Below are positions 47,536-58,300 of a DNA stretch of 64,000 nucleotides, piece by piece. The notes below the pieces were generated by a model. The model saw nothing but the letters and a program-made list of their open reading frames with translations. It did not search any database and was not told where the DNA came from. This DNA is from Cliona cf. orientalis (Eukaryota; Porifera; Demospongiae; Clionaida; Clionaidae). The stretch spans positions 3,844,001 to 3,908,000 of the forward strand of contig OZ005689.1 of the NCBI GenBank assembly GCA_963930775.1, in the 5' to 3' direction. Within the stretch, counting starts at the first letter, position 1. Each line of letters opens with the position of its first letter. The position numbers and the translations under genes are program-made.

Positions 47536-50500
47536 ATGTATCCAATTATCTTACTTAGCTGTCTTTGTCTGTTGGTCCTGACACCTCTTCACTGTAATGG
47601 TGAGGTGGGGCTGGTATACTATGTGACTCCGACTCTTCTACCCAATCCAGACTGCCCTGATGGTTTGCCATGTCATACTTTGGAGCACTACTTCAGCAAC
47701 AGCTCATTCACTGAGCAAACTGCTAAGCTTACTATGATCTTCCTCACTGGACAGCATGTAGGAGTTTGCAAACAGACAGAACTGAAATCATTTTCCTTCA
47801 GTGCAAGTGGAGTAGGTCACGAGGTTGCAATAAACTGTACAAACATAGTGTTCATTAATGCTGTGGCAATATATTTTACAAACCTAACCCTTGATCACTG
47901 GCATACTGTGTCTCTATGTTCATCTCCTCTGAGACTCATTCTTGAGATGTTTTCAGTCATTTTGCAGAATCAGACTCGTGTGTATATAGAACATGCTTCA
48001 AACACAAGTGGAAATTGGGTCAAACTTGAAAATACGGTATTCAATAATTCATTTATTTTGGGCGTACTATCTTTCTTCAAAAATGCGGGAGCTATATTTC
48101 TGGCCCATTCCACGGTTAACATTGGAAAAAATACAAATATTTCTTTTGTTAAAAATCAAATACATCCTAGTATCTATCTAAATTATTCCACCCTAAATAT
48201 TGAAAGTAACGTGCACATCATGTTCATTAACAATTTAAGATGTGCATTGATGATGAAGTTTTCTAAACTTAATATTATGAAAAAAACTAGCATTACCTTT
48301 AATAGCAACTCAAATGCAAGTGACGAAGGAATAGCTATAAATGTTGAACATTCCATTATGAACATAGAGGGTGATTTATTTTTTATTAACAACTCGGCGG
48401 AGCTTGAAACGGTATGCATACAGACATCAAATTTTACTATTAGAAATAATGCAAGACTTGAATTCATCAGCAATTCAGTCAAAAAACAGACAGGAGGAAT
48501 GATTGTATGTGAAACCACCGTCAATATTGAGGATAATGCAAGACTGACCTTCACCAACAACACAGGAAGCAAAAACGGAGCCATGTTTGTGCTTTATTCC
48601 ACACTCTATGTCAGGAACAATGCAAGTTTAACCTTTATAAGAAACTCAGTAAGAACAGAGACAGGTGGAGCATTAGCAGCGATCTTTTCTAATATTTATT
48701 TTGAAGACAATGCCTGTAGCATTTTCATCAACAACTCAGCTGTCGATGTAGGTGGAGCATTATTCCTTTATTCATCAAGATTTATCGTAGTTAATCTGAC
48801 AAGTATGGCTATACTACAGTTCATTGGTAATTCAGCAAAGAGTGGAGGCGCTCTAGTTCTTTTATCATCCTCCCTCGAGGTTGTGGGTGGAAATTTAAAC
48901 ATGATATTTGCAAATAATTCAGCAAAAGAAAACGGAGGGGCAATTTTTGTACAGCCAGATCTATTGTATTATACTCTACCATATCAGCAATTAAATGAAA
49001 CACACTGTTTCTATGAAAGAAGCTCAACTACTGAATCAGATTTAGACAATCATTTTTTCTTTGTGAATAACTCCGCTGGAATTTCAGGTGATGATATGTA
49101 TGGTGCTTCTCTAGCATGGTGTGAAGGAATCAGCATGCACAGCATCCCAAGCTCTTCTAACCCGCTATCTTCTATGTCTGGTGATCCCTTGCGTGTGTGC
49201 ATATGTGATAATAAGAAAAAACCTCTGTGCCAGAATCTATCATACAGTCACATTGCTCATTTGTTCATTCCAGGTGAAGTGATTACTCTTCAACTTGTAG
49301 TGGTTGGTGGAGACTTGGGGGCAACTCCTGGAGTTGTTCATGCTTATCCATCATCATCAGCCAAGATTCTACCCTCACAGTACCATCAGTGGATCACCGA
49401 AGCTCAATGCACTCCAAAAAACTATACTGTATATAGCAGTCAATCAGTGAGGTTAATGCTATCAGCTCATTCCTACTATAAGGATAGTTCTGATTTCTGT
49501 GATTCTACCCCTGATGATTTCACAATAAAGACATGCAAATTTTACTCTCCTTTGTATGTAAATCTCAAAATCCTACCATGTCCACAAGGATTCTCTCTGC
49601 AGGGAGACCCTCAAACTCCAGGCTGTGACTGCCACCCTGTACTCGCTAGCAATGGAGTCGAATGCAACATTGTCACCGGTGTAGCAACCTTATCCTGGAA
49701 CACTTCACTCTGGATTTCAACGTCTAATAATACAATCACTTTGAGTAAGCACTGCCCATTTGATTACTGCAAAGATACTAAAAATATCATTGACAAGCAG
49801 CTATCAGTGACACATGATCAGTGTGATTTTGACCGTACAGGAAGACTGTGTGGATCATGCAAGGAGAACTATAGCCTGGCAATTGGTTCCTCCCACTGCA
49901 TCCATTGCTCTAACGATTATAACCTGGCTCTTGTTATTTTCTTTGCTGCTGCAGGATTTCTGATTGTGCTCTTCATCAGTGCCTTCAATCTCACTGTCAC
50001 TGAGGGCAAGATTAATGGACTCATCTTCTACGCCAATGTTGTATGGACGTATAAAAGCATCTTGTTTCTAAATCAAATTCCAAGTGAACTAGTCTTCTTC
50101 AAGACATTCATTGCTTGGCTTAATCTTGATTTCGGAATTGAAACCTGTTTTGTGAATAATTTAAATGCTTTTTGGAAATCTTGGCTACAGTTTATCTTTC
50201 CCTTCTATCTCTGGTCTATTGCTGGGCTGATGGTAGTGTCAGCTCGATACTCAACTCGACTAACCACCGTCTTTGGAAACAGAGCTGTTCCAGTACTAGC
50301 TACACTCATATTGCTATCATACATGAAACTGCTTCGAACTGCTGCTGAAGTATTGCATTTCTCGGTACTAACAGTGTACGGTAGTTCTCCAAATGTCACT
50401 TCTACAATAACACTAGTATGGTCAGTTGATGGAACGTTCAACTACTTTGGATATCCTCACATCCTCCTCTTTGTTGCGGCAATGTTCACTTTGCTGTTTC

Positions 50501-51165
50501 TGTGGCTGCCCTACACTCTGCTATTACTCCTCATACAGTGGATACGAAGGATTTCTCACTATAGACTTCTGACATGGACAACAAGGCTCAATCCCTTCTA
50601 CGACGCCAATTTTGCTCCATTAAAACACAAACACCAGTATTGGTTTGGAGTGCTGTTGCTTGCCCGAGGCATAATATTAGTTGCCTTTGCAACTAATTTT
50701 GCAATTCCTAGTGGGATCAATTTACTTTTTCTCCTTATTTTTGCAGGGCTGCTGCTCTTTTACATGCTTACAACGGGTGTCTACAAGAGCCGTGTTCTTT
50801 TAGCATTTCAAAGTTCCTTCTTTCTTAATTTGTGTTTTCTAAGTGGATTCATTATCTTTTCCCATACCAAAAGCGAGGCTAGGTCATCGATGCAGACAAG
50901 TGCTGCTGTGCTATCCATTGGAGTTGCTTTTCTTCAGTTTTGTTGCATTATTGTGTACCAGGTTTACACAATGTCATGCCATTCGTGTAGAGTGAGAAAA
51001 AGCCAGAGAAATATTGAACTAAATGAAGAGCATGCGCAGTCGCATGCAATATTGGACATTAGTTCTCGATACAAGGATAAGAGATATTTTTCAGAGAAAC
51101 AACCGCTGATGGATCCAAATTCAAGTGATAGTGATGATGCCGGGCAGAACCAACTCAGCTACTGA
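47536..51165 (+). CDS. Large Pmp-like beta-helix ectodomain with 8-9 membrane spans (1209 aa)
   Basis: A single exon from ATG 47536 to TGA 51163-51165. Residues 1-22 are a signal peptide. About 80-480 is built of short repeats of the type F-x-N-N-S-A followed by G-G-A-[LIM], which resemble the rungs of chlamydial polymorphic membrane proteins and other right-handed beta helices; many N-glycosylation sequons occur. About 735-795 is Cys-rich (CPFDYCK, RLCGSCKENYSLA, CIHCS). About 795-1150 has eight or nine hydrophobic spans, including LTVTEGKINGL, AWLNLDFGIETCF and PVLATLILLSYMKLLRTA. A 60-residue acidic tail ends QNQLSY. I know no function; the build suggests a surface receptor or channel-like protein. 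An AATAAA follows the stop by 7 nt. Confidence 0.85.
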   Translation: MYPIILLSCLCLLVLTPLHCNGEVGLVYYVTPTLLPNPDCPDGLPCHTLEHYFSNSSFTEQTAKLTMIFLTGQHVGVCKQTELKSFSFSASGVGHEVAINCTNIVFINAVAIYFTNLTLDHWHTVSLCSSPLRLILEMFSVILQNQTRVYIEHASNTSGNWVKLENTVFNNSFILGVLSFFKNAGAIFLAHSTVNIGKNTNISFVKNQIHPSIYLNYSTLNIESNVHIMFINNLRCALMMKFSKLNIMKKTSITFNSNSNASDEGIAINVEHSIMNIEGDLFFINNSAELETVCIQTSNFTIRNNARLEFISNSVKKQTGGMIVCETTVNIEDNARLTFTNNTGSKNGAMFVLYSTLYVRNNASLTFIRNSVRTETGGALAAIFSNIYFEDNACSIFINNSAVDVGGALFLYSSRFIVVNLTSMAILQFIGNSAKSGGALVLLSSSLEVVGGNLNMIFANNSAKENGGAIFVQPDLLYYTLPYQQLNETHCFYERSSTTESDLDNHFFFVNNSAGISGDDMYGASLAWCEGISMHSIPSSSNPLSSMSGDPLRVCICDNKKKPLCQNLSYSHIAHLFIPGEVITLQLVVVGGDLGATPGVVHAYPSSSAKILPSQYHQWITEAQCTPKNYTVYSSQSVRLMLSAHSYYKDSSDFCDSTPDDFTIKTCKFYSPLYVNLKILPCPQGFSLQGDPQTPGCDCHPVLASNGVECNIVTGVATLSWNTSLWISTSNNTITLSKHCPFDYCKDTKNIIDKQLSVTHDQCDFDRTGRLCGSCKENYSLAIGSSHCIHCSNDYNLALVIFFAAAGFLIVLFISAFNLTVTEGKINGLIFYANVVWTYKSILFLNQIPSELVFFKTFIAWLNLDFGIETCFVNNLNAFWKSWLQFIFPFYLWSIAGLMVVSARYSTRLTTVFGNRAVPVLATLILLSYMKLLRTAAEVLHFSVLTVYGSSPNVTSTITLVWSVDGTFNYFGYPHILLFVAAMFTLLFLWLPYTLLLLLIQWIRRISHYRLLTWTTRLNPFYDANFAPLKHKHQYWFGVLLLARGIILVAFATNFAIPSGINLLFLLIFAGLLLFYMLTTGVYKSRVLLAFQSSFFLNLCFLSGFIIFSHTKSEARSSMQTSAAVLSIGVAFLQFCCIIVYQVYTMSCHSCRVRKSQRNIELNEEHAQSHAILDISSRYKDKRYFSEKQPLMDPNSSDSDDAGQNQLSY

Positions 51166-52301
51166 TGCTATAAATAAATTATTACAGATATTGATTTTAA
51201 GGATTCATAGTTTGACTTTGATCAGGTAATGATAATAATATTATTGATTTCGCTTAGGATTTAATATGTTGTACATAATTATATGATTATAGCTACCATG
51301 TTGTGCTTAATCAAAGATTGGATTCCTCTGAAAACTATTTTTGCTTTAAGTCTGTAATCACTATAGACTGAGTTGATTCTGAGTAATGTCAATATTCATG
51401 GCAAGATGTGAATTTAGCGAAAAACATTACTTTAATGAAGCTATAGTAGCTACATTTAATTTATGTAGAAATTGCACAGGTGTAGTTATCACAATCAGCA
51501 CTGACACAGTTTATAGCCACATTATGCCCAATGGACATCAATGCCCAAATTCTAATTCTATAGAGTTTACCATGTTTGTACTGTTTGTGTAAACAATGAA
51601 AGTGTAGCTAAAAGAAACTGTTACAGCAGTCACTGACTTCAGTAGTTAGCTATCAGTAAAGTGTAATAATATGTTAATAATGTTATTATTATGATGATGA
51701 GATTTTTCCTCAAAAAATGCAAACTTAAGGGCCGGGCTGCCTGAAAAAATCGTAGTATTTTGTGTACAAAAGGCATTTGGCTATAGCATACCCGCCAACC
51801 TATCAAAACCGGAAAGTGGGACAAAATCTTTGAAAAAGTGGGATTTTTGGCCTGAAAGTGGGACATTGCTAAGAAACTTGGCAAAAATAGCCAAAATTAC
51901 CAAGTTTGTTAGGAAAAAAGTGCACAAAAAAGTCACAAAAAATAGGGACAAACCTTATTTTAAGTAAAGAAAAAGCGGGACAGTGCACCAAAAATAGGGA
52001 CTGTCCCTCCAAAATAGGGACGATTGGTAAGTATGCTATAGCTACCTTGAGATCTGCTGCGGTATAGTAGTAGCTATTTGTTCCTGTCTGAAAGGTGATC
52101 AATACAAGCTAGACTCTCCAAAGCTGTATATAGGTCTCTCAGAGTCCCAGCTAGGCTAAGAGTCTAATAGCTACGTATTGAGCAAGGCTCGTGGCATCGT
52201 TGCGCATGCGCTTAATTAAATCTTATTGTGGTCACGGGGATGTCATAATGACGTATGCGTTGTAGATGAACTCGCCGGGCCAACCGTGCTGCGCTAGCAT
52301 C
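51166..52301. other. Intergenic, with one transposon
   Basis: This is duplicated flank (partner 45148-45919) plus the element at 51781-52041. No other exon is seen. An in-frame ATG at 52266 could extend the next gene upstream by 12 codons. Confidence 0.5.
51781..52041. mobile_element. About 260-bp TIR element absent from the paralogous site
   Basis: CTATAGCATAC is mirrored by GTATGCTATAG. The interior is full of AGTGGGACA/AATAGGGAC subrepeats. The duplicate locus near 45615 reads straight through (GGCTATACCTCAGATC), giving an empty site, so the insertion postdates the duplication. No coding capacity. Confidence 0.8.
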
Positions 52302-55300
52302 ATGTTGCTCTACTGGACGCTGACTGGTTTACTGTTCATTACCTGCAGAGGTGAGAGTGAGTGCACCACATGCAGCCTTATTAAATATTGTAGCTATACC
52401 TACCGTCCTAACTTTAATATTGCAATGATAGAGCTCATCATGACTCTCTGGTCGGCTGGTTAATAAGGTTAATACAGCTAACCTAGCCGGCTAGCAATTA
52501 TTCTTAATTGTGTATAATATAGCACTTGAGTTTGACAGAAAGTAGTTAATAATTGAGAGGTTCAACCAATGAGAGTAGTATGTCAATAATAATAATATTA
52601 TGTTGATTGTTTTACTAACTTACCCCATTCTATTGATAATCATTATGAACTGATCATATGGAAATTAATATTAATGTTGCAGTGTGATGGAGTCTCTAGA
52701 TAGCTAGCTAAGATACACAATTACACTCTGCAGTCCCCTATTGATAATATCGCAAACATAAAAATATCTCTTCTAATAGCCTCTTTCTAGTGCATGCTGA
52801 TTAAGGTTGTAAAAAGGGGTGGGTCTGAGTGGCTACAGTAGCTATAGTGAAGCAGTGCACGTGGTAAACAAAGGAATGGGATATAGGAATACCAAGTGGC
52901 CATGAATATATCTCAATCACCATGAATATTGATTAAACTTTAATAAAAAGGCTAGTCTAAGTCTGGTAAGTCTATATAGCTGGTTACATGGCATTGTGCA
53001 ACATTTATTCTCAGGTGACTCACTAAAATATTATTATTATTGTTTTGCCATAGAGGATAATAATAGTATGGATGTCCGTCTATGGACAATAATAATTCAA
53101 CTTCATGCAGATATGCGCAGATACTGTATGGGTTCCCATGCATAATTATATCGTATAATAGCTAGTAAGCTTTACGGAATCATGTGGCAGCCACTGTACA
53201 GTTATGATCTACTTTATTTATTATACAGTTTCAAGTCAGACAGTGGGATCTGGTGGTGAATCAGAGCAACCACCAGAAAACTGTGGTCAAGTTCTCGCGA
53301 TTCAACAAAGATTCATAGACAATGTACCCATCATTCCGGGAGTCCTCAACTGTTTCGCTTGTCCATTCACAGTTGTCATTTGGCAGATTGAAAGGGGCGA
53401 ATCTCTTACTTCTGAAGGAGGCACCTATCTCCTTATTGATATGCCTGAAAGTTATGTTCAACCAGGGCTCGCCGGGAGACGTAACATCACCTGTATCGGT
53501 ATTAACCCTGATATGCAATTTCAAGCAAGACTGGTTTCTCCAGGTAAAGCAATTTATATATAGTCATGTGCACACAAAGAAAATTTATCCTCCTATTGTA
53601 TATACTAATTATTATTATGTATGCATATTTAATATATCTATACTAACTTTCTTAGTGAATACTTTCTAGCTGTTAATCACGACATTGTGATAACTAACAT
53701 CCAATACTCAGTTACTTCAATATTCAGTCCTGTTGCAGCCAGTGTTCCCCGATATGACTGTTGACGAAGGACAGCTGTTGACCATAACATGCACAAGCAA
53801 CAACATCCCTGCTATTACCACATTTGAGATCCGTGATCCAGATGGAGTACCTGTTAATGCATCTCTTGGAGTCTTCACTGTGCCGGCCGTCACAAGAGAA
53901 TATGCTGGAATATACAGCTGTGTCGTTGAGAGCACAATTAACAATAGTACTGTGACTGAAACTTCGAGAGTGGTCATTCAGTGTAAGCTATTTTAACGTA
54001 TCAACTAATTATTGTGGTACTATTTTCAATTGATAGATGCCCCAGTGGTTTTCCCAGCTAACTCCTCATCACATGTTCTGATTTTGATGCAAATGGCAAG
54101 GCTTCTGTGTTACTATACCGGTGTTCCAGCACCGAGTATTCAGTGGTACCACAATGGAACTACTATTGGCCCTGCTAGGCCTGGCGATGGAAGAAACTTC
54201 ACCATTAATGATGTCTACTTGTTCGACAGTACTCAACAAGGCACTTACACGTGTGGGGCTACTAATTCACTTGGTAGTGCTGAGACTAACTACAGCGTGC
54301 TATTAGGTAAGCTTGTCCGTAATTTTCTTAGTTACATGGAAGCTAGCCACATAGAAATCTAAGTCAATTTTGTTGTCTAATAGATAGTAAGTCTTATAAA
54401 ATTTCATGAAGCTAGTAGATAAAGGATAGGTGAATTTTCAAATCATGTACAAATGTATAAATAATCTTCGCTAAACTACTTTTATTATTGTATTTTCAAC
54501 TACCAGAAAATTGTGGAAGTACATCTCGATTTGAACAAAATGGCACAGAATTCTATATCGTACCGGGAGTCATCAACTGCTTCACCTGTGGACTGGATCG
54601 ACAAGATGATGAACTTTTGTGGGAAATAGAAATGGGTGAAGCTGTGACTGCTAACTTCTTTATGGTACTTGTCTTTGTAATGCCTGAAGACTATGTCTTA
54701 CCTGGAATTTCTGGGAGACGAAACATCGCTTGTGTTAGTCGACGTGATGGTCAAAGACTCCAAGCGAGATTGGCTTCTCCAGGTAGGTAGCTATAAAATT
54801 ATAAGCCAGTGGTCATTGTCACAATCATGCTTTGTTTTAATTACTATTATAGTTCCTGTACAGCCGGTCTTCCCTGATGTGACAGTTAGTGAGGGTGATT
54901 TATTGACGCTTGAATGCACAATGGATAACAATATTCCTAACATCACCACATTTGAGATTCTTGATCAAAATGGAATGGCGGTTAGTGCACCACTTGGAGT
55001 TTACAGTGTTCCCAATGTCACCAGGGAATATGCTGGGACATACTCATGCATTGTCATGAGTACTATTGACAATAGCACCGTGAATGATACTTCAGAAGTG
55101 ACAATTCAGTGTAAGTTATCACTTACAAGTACTATACGCTACCTACATGTAGTTAAATCAGCCATAATAGAAATGAAAATGGGTAAAAATGCAAAATGTA
55201 AGAATAGCCAGCTAGATAGGGATTTGGACAGCATTTGGCATGACTGCTACCCTATTAGTTTTGCACTCTAGAATCTTAATGACAAAGGTATGTAGATCAA

Positions 55301-58300
55301 ATTAATGCACGTGGTAAACAAAGCAATGGGATATAGGAATACCAATTATTAAGTGGCCATGAATATATCTCAGTTATCATGAATATTGATTAATAAAAAG
55401 GCTAGTCTAAGACTGGTAAGTCTATCTAGTTACATAATATGAACATTATTCTGTGACTCACTATTATAATGTATTATTTAATTTATAATACCATGGATAA
55501 TATCAACTTCATGCAGCTATGTGCATGATACTGTATGGGTTGCCATGCATAATAATTATATCGTATAATAGCTAATAAGCATTATGAAATTACATGGCAG
55601 CCACTGTTATGATCTACTTTAATCTTATTATTATACAGTTTCAGGTCAGACAGTGGGATCTGGTGATGAATCAGAGCAACCACCAGAAAATTGTGGTCAA
55701 ATTCTCCCGATTCAACAAAGATTCTTGGATAATGTACTCATCATTCCGGGAGTTCTCAACTGTTTCACTTGTCCATTCATAGTCATTGCTTGGCAGATTG
55801 AAAGGGGCGAACCACTTACTTCCGAAGGAGGCACCTATCTCCTTATTGATATACCTGAAAGTTATGTTCAACCAGGGCTCATGGGGAGACGTAACATCAC
55901 CTGTATCGGTACTAACCCTGATATGCAATTTCAAGCAAGACTGGTTTCTCCAGGTAAAGCAATTTAGCCTATAGTCACACTATCCTCCTATCCTTTTTTT
56001 AACTATACAATTATGTATGCATACTTAATTTCAAATTCTAGCTGTTTTTTATGACATTGTGATAACTAGCATCCAATTAGTTACTTCAATTTTCAGTTCT
56101 GTTGCAGCCAGTGTTCCCCGATGTGACTGTTGACGAAGGACAGCTGTTGACCATAACATGCACAAACAACAATATCCCTGCTATTACCACATTTGAGATC
56201 CGTGATCCAGATGGAGTACCTGTTAATGCATCTCTTGGAGTCTTCACTGTGCCGGCTGTCACTAGAGAATACGCTGGAATATACAGCTGTGTCGTTGAGA
56301 GCACAATTAACAATAGTACTGTGACTGAAACTTCGAGAGTGGTCATTCAGTGTAAGCTATTTTAATAAGTATAGCAATTAATAAAATTATTGTGGTAGCT
56401 ACTATTTTCAATTGATAGATGCCCCAATGGTTATCCCAGCTAACTCCTCATCACATGGTCTGATTTTGATGCAAATGGCACGGCTTCTGTGTTACTATAC
56501 CGGTGTTCCAGCACCGAGTATTCAGTGGTACCACAATGGAACTACTATTGGCTCCGCTAGGCCTGGCGATGGAAGAAACTTCACCATTAATGATGTCTAC
56601 TTGTTCGACAGTACTCAACAAGGCACTTACACGTGTGGGGCTACTAATTCACTTGGTAGTGCTGAGACTAGCTACAGTGTGCTATTAGGTAAGCTTGTCC
56701 ACAATTTTCTTAGTTACAAAGAGGCTAGCCACATAGAATTCTAAGTGAACTTTCAAAATTAATTCTATGTTCATGTACAAGTGTATAAATAATCTTCGCT
56801 AAACTACTTTATCGTATTTTCAACTACCAGAAAATTGTGGAAGTACATCTCGATTTGAACAAAATGGCACAGAATTCTATATCGTACCGGGAGTCATCAA
56901 CTGCTTCACCTGTGGGCTGGACCAACGGGATGAACTTTTGTGGGAAATAGAAATGGGTGAAGCTGTGACTGCTAACTTCTTTATGGTGCTTGTCTTTGCA
57001 ATGCCTGAAGACTACGTCCTACCTGGAATTGCTGGGAGACGAAACATCGCTTGTGTTAGTCAACGTGATGGTCAAAGACTCCAAGCGAGATTGGCTTCTC
57101 CAGGTAGGAAGCTATAAAATTCATAAGCCAACGGTCATTGTCACAATCATGCTTTGTTTTAATTTCATAGTTCTTGTACAGCCAGTCTTCCCTGATGTGA
57201 CAGTTAGTGAGGGTGATTTATTGACGATTGAATGCACAATGGATAACAATATTCCTAACATCACCACATTCGAGATTCTTGATCAAAACGGAATGGCGGT
57301 TAGTGCACCACTTGGAGTTTACAGTGTGCCCAGTGTCACCAGGGAATATGCTGGGACATACACATGCATTATCATGAGTACTATTGACAATAGCACCGTG
57401 AATGATACTTCAGAAGTGACAATTCAGTGTAAGTTATCACTTACAAGTACTATATTATGCTACCTACATGTAGTTAAATCAGCCATAATAGAAAAGAAAA
57501 TGGGTAAAAATGCAAAATTTAGCTAAGAATAGCCAGCTAGATAGGGTTTTGGACAGCATTTGGCATGACTGCTACCCTATTAAATTTTGCACTCAAGAAT
57601 CTTAATGACAAAGGTATGTAGATCAAATTAATGCACGTGGTAAACAAAGCAATGGGATATAGGAATACAAGTGGCCATGAATATATCATGAATATTGATT
57701 AATAAAAAGGCTAGTCTAAGACTGGTAAGTCTACATAATATGAACATTATTCTGTGACTCACTATTATAATGTATTATTTAATTTATAATACCATGGACA
57801 ATATCAACTTCATGCAGCTAATCTTATTATTATACAGTTTCAAGTCAGACAGTGGGATCTGGTGATGAATCAGAGCAACCACCAGAAAATTGTGGTCAAG
57901 TTCTCCCGATTCAACAAAGATTTTTGGACAATGTACCCATCGTTCCGGGAGTCCTCAACTGTTTTGCTTGTCCATTCACAGTTGTCAATTGGCAGATTGA
58001 AAGGGGTGAATCTCTTACTTCTGAAGGAGGCACCTATTTCCTTATTGATATGCCTGAAAGTTATGTTCAACCAGGGCTTGCCGGGAGACGTAACATCACC
58101 TGTATCGGTATTAACCCTGATATGCAATTTCAAGCAAGATTGGTTTCTCCAGGTAAAGCAATTAATAATTAAGATTAAGCCAATGGTCATTGTCACAATC
58201 ATACTTTTTTGTTAATTACATAGTTCTTGTACAGCCGGTCTTCCCTGATGTGACAGTTAGTGAGGGTGATTTATTGACGATTGAATGCACAATGGATAAT

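Larger units (their letters stand above)
47235..52735 (+). repeat. Segmental duplication, copy 2 (partner 41017-46300)
   Basis: This carries the intact copy of the beta-helix multi-pass gene and, at its right end, the functional signal-peptide exon of the GPCR. It has gained a TIR element at 51781-52041. Confidence 0.85.

Noticed and set aside
41336-51165. Bacterial (chlamydial) contamination because of Pmp-like repeats
   Set aside because: The same frame continues into an animal-style glycosylated multi-pass protein, codon use matches neighbours and the flanks are duplicated host DNA.
52952-58202. Antisense open frames opposite the Ig exons
   Set aside because: They recur at each duplicated exon as mirror frames of the coding strand and show no domain.
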